Below, in pieces: positions 26,743-36,143 of a DNA stretch of 64,000 nt (positions are counted from its first letter, which is position 1; every line of letters begins with the position of its first letter). The translations under genes were made by a program, and so were the position numbers. The notes under the pieces are model-generated. The model saw only the letters and a program-made list of their open reading frames with translations, searched no databases and was not told where the DNA came from. The stretch spans positions 1 through 64,000 of the forward strand of contig SVEY01000007.1 in the NCBI GenBank assembly GCA_015057165.1, in the 5' to 3' direction. Source of the DNA: Lachnospiraceae bacterium. Lineage in GTDB: Bacteria; Bacillota; Clostridia; Lachnospirales; Lachnospiraceae.

Positions 26743-28303
26743 CGTCTACCTTTCTCTTACTTTCTATCCATTTATCAATAATCATATCATAATCATGATC
26801 AATTTTCAGACATATTTTATTATAAAATTTTTGTAATTCTAATCTATCTTTAATAAGGTTTTTTCGTCCTACAATACTATCATTAAATCTCTGGGTTAAT
26901 TCTTTAAGTCTGTCTCTTATTTCCTCTAGGCAATATTCGTCATACAGTCCCTCTGGTCCATTTAAGAAATCATTGGTCGCCTCTAATATGGAAAATGCTA
27001 ATTCCATATTTCCCTTCTTAGACTCCATCTTCATTTCTTTATCAATATACATCCTAAACTCTGTCTTGTCTAACTCATATTCACTATCAACTATTGCAAT
27101 GAAATAATCTCTATATCTATAATAGTTGTCCCACACAACACCTCTGGATTCTTTATTCTCTCTTACTCCAAAGAAACCATTTATATTTGTTACATTAATA
27201 CTTTTATGATGTAAATAATAGTCAAATTCAACATTAGTTCTCAAATCAGGATTATATGCCTTAATCTGATTAAGTGGCACTAAAAGTAATCCAAACTTGA
27301 AACAATCCATCTCCTCCGATGTACTTAATACAACAAAATCCGAAGGTTTTGTCATATCAAACCCGTTAAATCTTTCACTTGGTTTATTATCTCTTATTAT
27401 ATATCCCGAACTCTCCACCAAAGAATCATCACTTAATACATCTCCCTGAATAATCATATCATTTCTTACATCATCAAGAAGAGAAATAAAAGAAATCAAT
27501 CTGTCACATGCACTACTATCAAGAATCACATCGGAATCGATTAATAGGGCATGAGTATAATCTTCTTCAACATCATAGGAAATATATCGAAGTATTTCGT
27601 TATAACACTTTCCAATGTTTTGTGATGTGGAAATTTGAATAATTTTACTACATACATGTGAATTATCTATGAAAACCTCTTTTGAAAGTTTTCCTGTCAT
27701 ATCACTAACAATTATAAGCTCATTATCATATAATGAATTGTTAAGAATGGCATTTATATTTTGTCGAGTCTTATTAGCGTCCCTATTATAATTAACAACA
27801 AAGCATGGTCTAACTTTCTTAGCACTGCCAGTATTGTTTGATATATATTCACCGCCTAACAATTCACAATCATCAATTGCTTCAATAATAGGATATATGA
27901 TTCCGGACAAATGTTTATCCTTTATGGTAATACTATATTCCCTATATTCTCTTTTATCTTCACAGATAACTTCCGATTCAACCTCTTTCTTACCTGCATA
28001 TCTGCTATTATTATCCCAGTCGTATACGCCCGTAGAGTTATAGATTTGTATTTTGATCTCTTTAGTAGAACGTATTCTAATTCCAATGCTTTTTACATTT
28101 GTATAACTAGTCCATTTCTCAATAGACAGGGCATTGACATAGGTTTCAAAAGATATAATATCTCCTTTTTTTAGATTCATTGGAAATGTTATATCAATAT
28201 CTGAGCTACCAAAGAATTCCTTTTCTCTCTTAAGAGAATCAAGTTCTTTGATGTATAAGGATTTTAAATTTTGTCCAGGCGGTACGATTTTTTGGATAGT
28301 CAT
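26723..28303 (-). CDS. Divergent GlfT2-like glycosyltransferase paralogue, possibly inactive
   Basis: This 526-residue protein shares the two-domain plan of its upstream neighbour: an N-terminal beta-rich domain (NALSIEKWTSYTNVKSIGIR in part: NALSIEKWTSYT; LLGGEYISNN) and a GT2 domain. In the neighbour the metal site is DDD and the base region is HRDDVEYGMR; here they read IDSDVILD and TNVEFDYYLH, so the nucleotide-sugar DxD may survive but the acceptor-side catalytic residues are lost or shifted. The NxGGAGGF loop is also missing. It may be a pseudoenzyme, a scaffold or an enzyme with altered specificity. It starts 4 nt after the neighbour. Confidence 0.75.
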   Translation of the reverse strand: MTIQKIVPPGQNLKSLYIKELDSLKREKEFFGSSDIDITFPMNLKKGDIISFETYVNALSIEKWTSYTNVKSIGIRIRSTKEIKIQIYNSTGVYDWDNNSRYAGKKEVESEVICEDKREYREYSITIKDKHLSGIIYPIIEAIDDCELLGGEYISNNTGSAKKVRPCFVVNYNRDANKTRQNINAILNNSLYDNELIIVSDMTGKLSKEVFIDNSHVCSKIIQISTSQNIGKCYNEILRYISYDVEEDYTHALLIDSDVILDSSACDRLISFISLLDDVRNDMIIQGDVLSDDSLVESSGYIIRDNKPSERFNGFDMTKPSDFVVLSTSEEMDCFKFGLLLVPLNQIKAYNPDLRTNVEFDYYLHHKSINVTNINGFFGVRENKESRGVVWDNYYRYRDYFIAIVDSEYELDKTEFRMYIDKEMKMESKKGNMELAFSILEATNDFLNGPEGLYDEYCLEEIRDRLKELTQRFNDSIVGRKNLIKDRLELQKFYNKICLKIDHDYDMIIDKWIESKRKVDDEREQQ

Positions 28304-28307
28304 AGTG

Positions 28308-30197
28308 CTATTTATTTATTTCTAAATATTTTTCCCAATAAGATAACGACGTATAATCTTTCTTTCTAGAAGCCCATTCTTTTGTTACGCGATCATGCTT
28401 TAAATAAATAAGTGACATTATCCTTAAATATTTAAAGAAAATTCTGAATGCTTCTTTATAGCTTTTTGTCGCCATAAAACCTTCTTTTCTATTCTTGTCA
28501 TATAAGTATATATTTCTAGCCCTAAATGCAAGACCTACATCTTCTAAGCTACATACTCTTGTATAATCTTTAGCAGGAAGCAACCAGCAAAGAGCTGATT
28601 TCAAATAAATATCTCTAGGTAAATCTTTTGCTTTTTCATTTTTTATTTTAGACAAATCAACGTCTGTCGGTTCTGAAAAATCATAATTAAACCTTGCCAA
28701 TTCTTTATGGTTTTCAATTGGATCAAGCTTCATAAAATAGTCTGGTCCCTTGTAATAGTCTTCTAAAGCGTAGAATATACAATCTATTACCTGATACCTA
28801 TATCTTAACATGTTACCAATTACACCTCTGGTAATATGATTCATAACCTCTGAAGCCGTTGGTGCATCCTTCTTATCACACATACAGATAAGATCATTTC
28901 TTACATCGTAATAATTCATTGCAGTTGAAGCTTTACCTGGGCCTTGTGGATGCCATACACTAAGTCCATTAAGAAGAATAGTTCCATTCTCTTCGTTACG
29001 CATACCATATTCCACATCATCACGATGAATAAATACTGGAAGCGGAAGATTGTCTTCTCTTACATAACTTACAGGTATACAGCAATACCACCATCCATTA
29101 AAGTTCATAGGGTTCTCAACTTCATTACCAGCAACTGCATCAGGATTACGCATGTCCCACATCTGGTTATACGACTGAATAACTACTTGTCTGTAGGCTG
29201 CACCTGCTTCAAATTGGAGATATCTCTTATCTAACTCAAATAATTCTCCACCTACCATAGCCTTGGAATATTCTGACTTTAAGAATTTAAGGAATAGGTA
29301 GTTCCTCTCTAGTACTTCGGCATCAAGAATAATATCATCATCCATAAGTATGACGTGACTAAGATTATTATTCTTTCGATATAATACAGCCTCTATCATA
29401 TCACGTGTGAATCCACCTGCTCCTCCAACATTTCTATTAGGAAAGAGAAATACTTTATCGGATTTAAATGTATCAGCTGGTAATGTCTGTCCGTTATCAG
29501 ATACAAAAACCTCCACATTGTCTTTCATAACTGAGTTTTTATTATTAATAATTCCATCTATTACCTGGTTTACATTTCTTGTAACAAATTCTTCTCTTTT
29601 AAATGTACAGATACAAAGAGCAAGATTAACATCATTTTCTTTCTTTGTATTTGTAATATACTCTCCACCATAGAGTACAGCATCTTCTAGCGCCTCTATT
29701 TTAATGTATAATATCCCTTCATAATTCAAATTAGGAAAAGTTACTGTAACACCATCTTTTGTTTTATGTGTGGAAACTTCGATCTCTCTTCTAGATGCCT
29801 TTTTGAAATAATACCTATCCTTTGTATCATCAGTAGGCTCTCCTTCGTGATAGGTTTTTCCAACTGCGTTAAATGCTCTTACTTTAACATCACCTTTTAT
29901 ATTCAAATGCAGTGATAAGTCCTCAATAAATGTATACTTTCTCCATTTTCCAATGGAAAAGGCATTAAAATATGATTGTAATGACACAGCATCCCCTTTA
30001 GGAATTATGAAACCGCCATCCTTAAATCTCTTAGCATATAGCTTATTTCTTCCGTTAAGTTTAGCTCCTTCTGCTTTAACAAACTGTTTTTTTGTAATCC
30101 TTACTGGATATTCCTTTTTAATGGCCTTGCTATGCAAGAACATTTCCCATTCATTACATACTTCTTCTCTTGGAAATAATAATTTTTGAATTACCAT
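28308..30197 (-). CDS. GlfT2-like (galactofuranosyl-type) GT2 glycosyltransferase
   Basis: The 629-residue enzyme matches the GlfT2 architecture: an N-terminal beta-sandwich (about 1-190), a GT-A domain with FPNRNVGGAGGFTRDM (about 250-265), the metal-binding LMDDDIILD (about 284-292), HRDDVEYGMR (about 395-404, containing the likely catalytic Asp) and WHPQGP, then a helical C-terminal region. Family members extend galactofuran or related surface glycans at the inner membrane face. No UDP-galactopyranose mutase is in the window, so the donor sugar is uncertain. It follows the flippase and precedes a degenerate paralogue. Confidence 0.85.
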   Translation of the reverse strand: MVIQKLLFPREEVCNEWEMFLHSKAIKKEYPVRITKKQFVKAEGAKLNGRNKLYAKRFKDGGFIIPKGDAVSLQSYFNAFSIGKWRKYTFIEDLSLHLNIKGDVKVRAFNAVGKTYHEGEPTDDTKDRYYFKKASRREIEVSTHKTKDGVTVTFPNLNYEGILYIKIEALEDAVLYGGEYITNTKKENDVNLALCICTFKREEFVTRNVNQVIDGIINNKNSVMKDNVEVFVSDNGQTLPADTFKSDKVFLFPNRNVGGAGGFTRDMIEAVLYRKNNNLSHVILMDDDIILDAEVLERNYLFLKFLKSEYSKAMVGGELFELDKRYLQFEAGAAYRQVVIQSYNQMWDMRNPDAVAGNEVENPMNFNGWWYCCIPVSYVREDNLPLPVFIHRDDVEYGMRNEENGTILLNGLSVWHPQGPGKASTAMNYYDVRNDLICMCDKKDAPTASEVMNHITRGVIGNMLRYRYQVIDCIFYALEDYYKGPDYFMKLDPIENHKELARFNYDFSEPTDVDLSKIKNEKAKDLPRDIYLKSALCWLLPAKDYTRVCSLEDVGLAFRARNIYLYDKNRKEGFMATKSYKEAFRIFFKYLRIMSLIYLKHDRVTKEWASRKKDYTSLSYWEKYLEINK

Positions 30198-30222
30198 TTT
30201 TGTCCCCTTTACTTCTTAATAA

Positions 30223-31794
30223 CTAGTTACTATCTTCGTTTTTCTTTTTGAACTTCCGTTCATACCATCCCTTTAAGATTTTCATTGTTTCTTCCCATAG
30301 AATCTTAAATTCCTGAGTTCTACCATATAATAACAATATAATACCATTATAAACCACAGTACATGCTAATATTTTAAGAATTACTTCAAGTATTCCACCC
30401 ATATTTATAAAGTGACATATATAGTACGTTAAGCCACCTACAACTATAGTAGTTAATGTATATTTTGTAAACAACCCAAAATAATGTCTTACTTTCCTAT
30501 GGAATCCATATTTATAGGTTACAAGAGGTTCAACCCAAAAACAAGTTGTCATTGTACTTACCAGAGTTCCGATCATAACACCTATTGCACCAATTTTAAT
30601 TACAAGAACTATGGATACAACAAGATTAATTATCACTTCAAATATAGGCTTATATCTATCGTACCAGTATAGTCCCATAGCATCTCTAAATGTAAGAATT
30701 ACACGTCTCATTCCTCCCATGTAGAAATTAGCAGTAAACACAAGTAGCATTGCCATAGGGATAACTAATTCCTCTGAAGGCTTTCCTGCCACCCATGCCC
30801 ATGCTTCCATAAAAGGCGTAAATACTACCATAAAACCTACTGAACAGAAACTATACAGCCAAAAGCAAAGGAATTGCAGTGTCTTATACACTCTAAAGAC
30901 ACTTTCGTCATCTTCCTCAACAGTAAGATTTCCTATACTTGCTGTAAATGCACCAAACAAACCATTTAAAGCTGTTATTATACTAGCCTGTATCATCTGA
31001 TAATTAGACAGCATTCCAACAATTGTTACACCTACCGCTGTAGACATTATAAGATTATCAGTGTTATTAACTACTACATCGCCAAGTTTATGTAAGGACA
31101 TTGCTCCCACATTTTTGAATACTTCTTTTCTAGTTTCTTTAGATGGAAAATCTCTTCTATCCTCTGTTATATATGGGTACATTTTATTAGCTTTTCGGGC
31201 CACCACAAAATTAGTAGCAATACTACAACCAATCTGAATAACAAGATATAATATGAAATTTTCAAAAACTAATAGAACTATAATTTGAAGGATAAACTGC
31301 GTAGTTGTAAAAACAGTATTATAAAATGTTCCTATATAGCTTTTCTGATGGCCATCTATAATGGCTCTCTTATATCCCCACATGTAAGATACAACCGTAT
31401 TGGCCAGATATAAAATATATATAAATGTTATTCCCTCTATATCCGGTTGATCCTTAAGAAAGAAATCCAAAAATGGAACAAGACAAAGACCTGCAATACC
31501 TACGAATCCACCAACTACTGTATACATTACACGATATAGATTCATAAATTGTCTAATAGTCTTCTTATCTTCTGATGCAATTGGCGTATACAGAAAATAA
31601 TTCATAGCAACACCAATTCCCAGTTCCGATAGTGATAAAACTGACAAAATATTGGTAAACACTCCATTAATTCCCAAATATGCTGCCGAGAATACATGTA
31701 TAAAAATCGTTCTTGTAACAAAAGACAATATTAAGTTAATCGTATAACTTCCAGTGTTCGCCAGAAAGTTAATAAAGGAATTTCTCGTTCTCAT
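30223..31794 (-). CDS. Polysaccharide flippase, Wzx-like (MOP superfamily)
   Basis: About 12-14 hydrophobic helices fill the 523 residues, with a start (RTRNSFINFLANTGSYTINLI in part: NSFINFLANTGSYTINLI) typical of oligosaccharide exporters, and a Lys-rich cytoplasmic tail. It should move lipid-linked repeat units outward across the membrane. It leads the flippase-GlfT2-GlfT2-like-ftsH-uvrC gene run and is divergent from the plus-strand glycosyltransferase at 31854. The ribosome-binding site before ATG 31794 is weak (AGG TTAGAA). Confidence 0.9.
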   Translation of the reverse strand: MRTRNSFINFLANTGSYTINLILSFVTRTIFIHVFSAAYLGINGVFTNILSVLSLSELGIGVAMNYFLYTPIASEDKKTIRQFMNLYRVMYTVVGGFVGIAGLCLVPFLDFFLKDQPDIEGITFIYILYLANTVVSYMWGYKRAIIDGHQKSYIGTFYNTVFTTTQFILQIIVLLVFENFILYLVIQIGCSIATNFVVARKANKMYPYITEDRRDFPSKETRKEVFKNVGAMSLHKLGDVVVNNTDNLIMSTAVGVTIVGMLSNYQMIQASIITALNGLFGAFTASIGNLTVEEDDESVFRVYKTLQFLCFWLYSFCSVGFMVVFTPFMEAWAWVAGKPSEELVIPMAMLLVFTANFYMGGMRRVILTFRDAMGLYWYDRYKPIFEVIINLVVSIVLVIKIGAIGVMIGTLVSTMTTCFWVEPLVTYKYGFHRKVRHYFGLFTKYTLTTIVVGGLTYYICHFINMGGILEVILKILACTVVYNGIILLLYGRTQEFKILWEETMKILKGWYERKFKKKNEDSN

Positions 31795-31818
31795 TTCTAA
31801 CCTAATTTATCCTATATC

Positions 31819-31847
31819 TTGAAAAATTTAATACTAAGTCGCATAAT
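31819..31847 (+). promoter_or_regulatory. Promoter abutting a start codon (leaderless mRNA candidate)
   Basis: TTGAAA (31819-31824) and CATAAT (31842-31847) are 17 nt apart. The ATG of the plus-strand glycosyltransferase is at 31854, only 6 nt past the -10 box and where transcription would begin. No Shine-Dalgarno sequence fits between. Confidence 0.5.
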
Positions 31848-31853
31848 GTACTT

Positions 31854-32822
31854 ATGGATAATAATTTATTAATCAGTGCTGTTGTTCCAGTATACAACAC
31901 AAACAAAGAATACTTAGATGAATGTGTATATAGCATTCTTAATCAAACATATCACAATATTGAACTAATCCTAATCGATGATGGTTCAAAAGAATGGTGT
32001 GCTTCTCTGTGTGATAGTTATGCCGCAAATGATTCAAGAGTAAAAGTAATTCATCAATCTAATGCAGGCGTTAGTGTCGCACGTAATAACGGCATAAAAC
32101 ATGCAAGTGGTCAGATTCTCACATTTGTTGACTCAGACGATAGCCTTGAGCCAGAAGCCTGGGCTCTTGCAATGGATGCCTTATTAAAATATGATGCAGA
32201 CTGCGTAGCATTCGGTTGGACCGACTACTGCGAACTCGACACCTATATTCAAAAAATCACAGATGAAATAACTGTGGTTGATGCAAATACATTTCAGATA
32301 GAAGTGGGCTCCGACAACTATAAATGTGGCGGAGGCTATCCATGGAATAAGCTATGGCGTATTAGTAGTTTGACAGCTAATGGTAATTCAATTCCCACAT
32401 TCAATCCCAATCTTAATATGTACGAAGATAAACTATGGGTTCTTCAAGCTGCAAGTTCAATAAATAATGTTGTACTTCTTCCTGAGCTTTTATACAATTA
32501 TAGATTCGTATCATCAAGCATCACTCAGACAGAAGAACAGCGTATTCCTAGACTGCTTGTGGCTTACGATGCTTATAAAGTTATCCTTGACTATCTTCAA
32601 AATGTAAACGACAAAGCTTATGTTATGGCATATAATTTCTGCTTCGAATTTACGAATAACGATATTCGCTTTCTAAAGGAGAATAAGAAAAAACATAAAG
32701 ACCAAATTAAAAAATCTAAAAAAGCTTTAAAAAGGCTCTGTAAAAGAATCAGACCTCGCACTCTATATGTGCCTATTTGGAGCAAAGATTTCTTTGTATG
32801 GTTTATGTATCACTATTTCTAA
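31854..32822 (+). CDS. GT2 family glycosyltransferase
   Basis: The 322-residue protein has a GT-A fold: SAVVPVYNTNKEYLDECV at the start, LIDDGSKEW (about 40-48), NAGVSVARNNGIKHA and the metal-binding VDSDDSLEPEAW (about 92-103). The C-terminus is basic (KKHKDQIKKSKKALKRL) and may touch the membrane. The donor and acceptor are unknown. It is the only plus-strand gene in the polysaccharide locus, lying between convergent and divergent minus-strand genes, with a promoter that would give a leaderless message. Confidence 0.85.
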   Translation: MDNNLLISAVVPVYNTNKEYLDECVYSILNQTYHNIELILIDDGSKEWCASLCDSYAANDSRVKVIHQSNAGVSVARNNGIKHASGQILTFVDSDDSLEPEAWALAMDALLKYDADCVAFGWTDYCELDTYIQKITDEITVVDANTFQIEVGSDNYKCGGGYPWNKLWRISSLTANGNSIPTFNPNLNMYEDKLWVLQAASSINNVVLLPELLYNYRFVSSSITQTEEQRIPRLLVAYDAYKVILDYLQNVNDKAYVMAYNFCFEFTNNDIRFLKENKKKHKDQIKKSKKALKRLCKRIRPRTLYVPIWSKDFFVWFMYHYF

Positions 32823-32851
32823 TACCCTTTCACGAAAAAGTAAAACCTTTT

Positions 32852-33742
32852 TTACTTAACATATCTAACTCTTGGTCTAAATGCAATTCCATCCTTTAGA
32901 CCTTTTAGCATTATACCAAGTCTTTTACTTTTATTACTAGGTGCAAAAAGAATAATTCGAACCGCATTTAACATAAATCCCGCCATATATATTAACAAAT
33001 CTTTTATTCCTTGACTCCTTGCTGTTGCAAAATCATTTCTATACGCATAATAATATCTATCGATTCTTCCTATATCATCTTTTGTAATATTAGATCCTTC
33101 ATTGTTATTCATCTTATGAACCACCTGAGAATCAACAACATTATAGCAGGCAAATTCATTTGACATACGTAAAGTATACTCTTTGTCATCCCCCCAAATA
33201 AAGTACTCCTTTAGGGGGAGTCCAACTTGTTTTATTGCCTTTGAAGAGAATAAAAGAGACACAAATGTTGCTGCCTTCACAGGATATAATCCCTTACCTA
33301 TATTATCTTTCTCAAAGTCATCTATTACGTTCTTATAGGTCTGTCGATTCATCTTACAATCGCTTCCATCAATCCATTTAACAGAAGAAGAAATGAAGCC
33401 AAAGTCATCCGATAACTCATCCTTAGCTTTAAGCAATACTTCTAGTGTATCTTCTTTAACTATGGTATCATCATCCATAATCCAGATATACTCATAGCCC
33501 TTCTTAACAGCATATTTCATACCAGCACTAAATCCACCAGCACCACCCAGATTCTTCTTAAGGCGCTTATAAATAACATCCTTACCGATTAGGTCGGCGA
33601 TATATTCCTTAGTACCATCTGTACTATTATTATCTACAATAATAACATCCACACTACAAGTTGATGCTTTAAGTGCTTCTATACATTCTTTAAGAAGTTC
33701 TTTTCTATTGTAAGTAACTACTACTGCTGCAACCTTGTTCAT
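32852..33742 (-). CDS. GlfT1-like GT2 glycosyltransferase
   Basis: The 296-residue enzyme shows AVVVTYNRKELLKECI, VDNNSTDGT, the NLGGAGGFSAGM loop (about 67-78), IMDDDTIV (metal site, about 91-98) and FIWGDDKEYTLR (about 188-199). These are the GlfT/rhamnosyl-type features that initiate or extend furanosyl or rhamnosyl chains. It starts 9 nt after a close homologue (33752-34657), with AGGAG before the ATG. The sugar is uncertain; rfbB and rfbD nearby argue for a dTDP-rhamnose route, the motif for galactofuranose. Confidence 0.85.
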   Translation of the reverse strand: MNKVAAVVVTYNRKELLKECIEALKASTCSVDVIIVDNNSTDGTKEYIADLIGKDVIYKRLKKNLGGAGGFSAGMKYAVKKGYEYIWIMDDDTIVKEDTLEVLLKAKDELSDDFGFISSSVKWIDGSDCKMNRQTYKNVIDDFEKDNIGKGLYPVKAATFVSLLFSSKAIKQVGLPLKEYFIWGDDKEYTLRMSNEFACYNVVDSQVVHKMNNNEGSNITKDDIGRIDRYYYAYRNDFATARSQGIKDLLIYMAGFMLNAVRIILFAPSNKSKRLGIMLKGLKDGIAFRPRVRYVK

Positions 33743-33751
33743 AATTATCTC

Positions 33752-34657
33752 CTATGGCAAATAATAAGGATTCTTTCCTAGTCTTCCTGTTAAACAATCC
33801 TTCATCACCTGCGTTAACATCCTGATATTATATTTTGCCTGAGTACGTTTATTACAATTAAGGTACATAATCAGGCTTCCAATATAGAATATACTGTACT
33901 CTGCAAGAATCATAACACATGTCGCCGGTCCAAGATGATTCCTGGCACAATCATATCTATTTCTATATCCATAATAATGTTTCCAGGTTATTCGACTTAT
34001 TATATTTCCTGTCTCATAACTCAGAACAGTTTTGTGATTAAGCTTTGCTTTTGGTACAAGAGCTATTCCACCATTAATTCTAAGACAAAACTCCGAGTCA
34101 TCATACCAAATAAAATATTCCTTTTTAGGAAGCCCAATTTTCTTAAGCTCCTTTCCTCGAATAACAAGCCCACAAAATGTTGCAAAATCAATTCTCCGTG
34201 GTCTGTTATAGGAATTTACAGGAATCATTTTTTCCCAGAATATGAGCTTTGAACCAAATACTCTTCTATGATATGTATCAATTTTTCCTTCAGTATACAC
34301 GGCTCCTGCATAGGCATTGTAATCAGGATTATTGTCTGCGAAATCAATAATCTTCTTAATATAATTCTTCTCAATCATTGCATCGTCATCAATAATCAGA
34401 ACATAATCGAAGTTCTTAGTAGATGCAATTGAAAGGGCCTTATGAAAACCACCTGCACCTCCCAGATTAGTCCTCTCATGACTAACAATCACCCTGTCAT
34501 CATTTATTGAATCAAGATACTCCTTCGTACCATCATTACTATTATTATCAACCACAATAACAGAATCCACGGGCTGGGTCTGATTAAGAACTCTATTAAT
34601 ACATTCTTTCAGAAGCTTTATTCTATTGTATGTAACAATTACAACTCCAACTGTCAT
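33752..34657 (-). CDS. GlfT1-like GT2 glycosyltransferase
   Basis: This 301-residue paralogue of the next gene has VVIVTYNRIKLLKECI, VVDNNSNDGTKEYL, NLGGAGGFHKAL, IIDDDAMI (metal site, about 92-99) and FIWYDDSEFCLR. The C-terminal third has two weakly hydrophobic segments, suggesting membrane association. GGAG lies 7 nt before ATG 34657. The inverted-repeat element at 34681-34991 lies immediately upstream, so its transcript would carry that structure as a leader if transcribed from rfbB. Confidence 0.85.
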   Translation of the reverse strand: MTVGVVIVTYNRIKLLKECINRVLNQTQPVDSVIVVDNNSNDGTKEYLDSINDDRVIVSHERTNLGGAGGFHKALSIASTKNFDYVLIIDDDAMIEKNYIKKIIDFADNNPDYNAYAGAVYTEGKIDTYHRRVFGSKLIFWEKMIPVNSYNRPRRIDFATFCGLVIRGKELKKIGLPKKEYFIWYDDSEFCLRINGGIALVPKAKLNHKTVLSYETGNIISRITWKHYYGYRNRYDCARNHLGPATCVMILAEYSIFYIGSLIMYLNCNKRTQAKYNIRMLTQVMKDCLTGRLGKNPYYLP

Positions 34658-34680
34658 TATCTGTCTCCAATATATGAATT

Positions 34681-34991
34681 AAGACTGTCCGTAGGCAATT
34701 TATATGCAATATGTTCTCGTTATAAGCTGTGACGCAAGACTGTCCACAAGACATTCATATGCAATATATTCTCGTATGAGATTAAATCAAGCAAAAGTAT
34801 ATGTTAGAGATTGGCTATATGAGGAAAATTCTCACCAAGGATGGTGAGAATAGGTGCGAACTGGCTGAGCCAGATTGAGCACCGGTTTCCGTCCTAATTT
34901 TGATTTGGTATAAGCGCCAATCACTTATATATACTTTGCGAAGGTTTACGAATACGAGAATGTATTGTATATAACGGCTTATGGACAGTCC
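34681..34991. repeat. 311-bp nested inverted-repeat element in the polysaccharide locus
   Basis: Two direct 40-nt copies (34681-34720 and 34736-34775, both GACTGTCC...CAATATnTTCTCGT) face an inverted copy at 34954-34991. Inside them a second pair (34791-34815 and 34916-34939, GCAAAAGTATAT.../...GATTGGC) forms another long stem. In the centre are a 9-bp hairpin (34828-34851, ATTCTCACC) and a stacked hairpin (34853-34883: GGTGC...GCACC enclosing CTGGC-TGA-GCCAG). No protein is encoded. It could be a large structured RNA, a MITE-like element or a recombination site. No target duplication is evident. Confidence 0.75.
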
Positions 34992-35001
34992 ACTTTACAT
35001 A

Positions 35002-36087
35002 TTATTTATTGCTATACATATCACTATAATACTTCTGATAATCACCAGATGTCACATTCTTCATCCAATCTTCATGCTCAAAGAACCATGCTATAGTCTT
35101 CTTAATACCTTCTTTGAACATTGTCTCTGGCTCCCATCCAATCTCTGCTTTAATCTTATCAGGAGCAATAGCATATCTTCTGTCATGTCCCTTACGATCC
35201 TCAACATAAGTGATTAAGTCTGTGCTAACATTTGCACGACGAGGATCATTTTCAGGAAGCATTTCAAGAAGTGTCTCAATAATTATATTGATAATCTCAA
35301 TATTCTGTTTCTCATTATGACCACCAATATTATATGTTTCGAAAAGCTTTCCTTTCTCTTGAACCATGTCAATTCCTTTAGCATGATCATCAACATATAA
35401 CCAGTCACGAACATTCTTACCGTCACCATACACAGGTAGTTTCTTACCTTGAAGAGCATTGTTAATAATTAATGGAATAAGCTTTTCAGGGAACTGATAT
35501 GGTCCATAATTATTAGAACAATTAGTAATATTGGCAGGGAATTTATAAGTATCCATGTAAGACTTAACAAGCATATCTGATGAAGCCTTACTTGCTGAAT
35601 AAGGACTATGAGGGTCATATGGTGTTGTCTCATAGAAGTATGCATTAGGATCATCATCTAGTGTTCCATATACCTCATCTGTAGACACATGTAGGAACTT
35701 CTTTCCTTCCTTGAATGTTCCATCAGGAAGTTCCCATGCAGCCTTTGCACAGTTAAGCATTACAGCTGTTCCCAGTACATTTGTCTGAACAAATACCTCA
35801 GGATTCTTAATACTTCTATCAACATGTGATTCTGCTGCGAAGTGAACTACTCTATCAATATCATTTTCTTCAAAAATCTTTGCGATAGCATCTTTATCAC
35901 AGATATCCGCCTTAACAAATGTGTAATTATCTCTGTCTTCTACATCTTTTAAATTCTCAAGATTACCTGCATATGTAAGCTTATCAACATTGATAATACG
36001 AATCTCGTTATCATATTTGCGGAACATATAATGAATATAATTACTTCCAATAAATCCAGCTCCACCTGTTACTAAATAAGTTCTCAT
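35002..36087 (-). CDS. rfbB: dTDP-glucose 4,6-dehydratase
   Basis: This NAD-dependent SDR enzyme converts dTDP-glucose to the 4-keto-6-deoxy intermediate, step two of dTDP-rhamnose synthesis. The 361 residues have TGGAGFIGSNYIHY (NAD loop, 7-20), HFAAESHVDRSI, VSTDEVYGTL (about 133-142) and the YSASKASSDMLV active-site Tyr/Lys. rfbD lies two genes upstream; rfbA and rfbC are not in this window. The start has AGGAG upstream. The stop lies 10 nt from the inverted-repeat element. Confidence 0.95.
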   Translation of the reverse strand: MRTYLVTGGAGFIGSNYIHYMFRKYDNEIRIINVDKLTYAGNLENLKDVEDRDNYTFVKADICDKDAIAKIFEENDIDRVVHFAAESHVDRSIKNPEVFVQTNVLGTAVMLNCAKAAWELPDGTFKEGKKFLHVSTDEVYGTLDDDPNAYFYETTPYDPHSPYSASKASSDMLVKSYMDTYKFPANITNCSNNYGPYQFPEKLIPLIINNALQGKKLPVYGDGKNVRDWLYVDDHAKGIDMVQEKGKLFETYNIGGHNEKQNIEIINIIIETLLEMLPENDPRRANVSTDLITYVEDRKGHDRRYAIAPDKIKAEIGWEPETMFKEGIKKTIAWFFEHEDWMKNVTSGDYQKYYSDMYSNK

Positions 36088-36143
36088 GTTGTTTCTCCTT
36101 TTTTTCTTTAATATTTCTTATGAGATTATTAACAATTTTCATT

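Noticed and set aside
34681..34991. Group II intron or insertion sequence
   Set aside because: No reverse transcriptase, maturase or transposase frame and no domain V-like hairpin; no clear target duplication.
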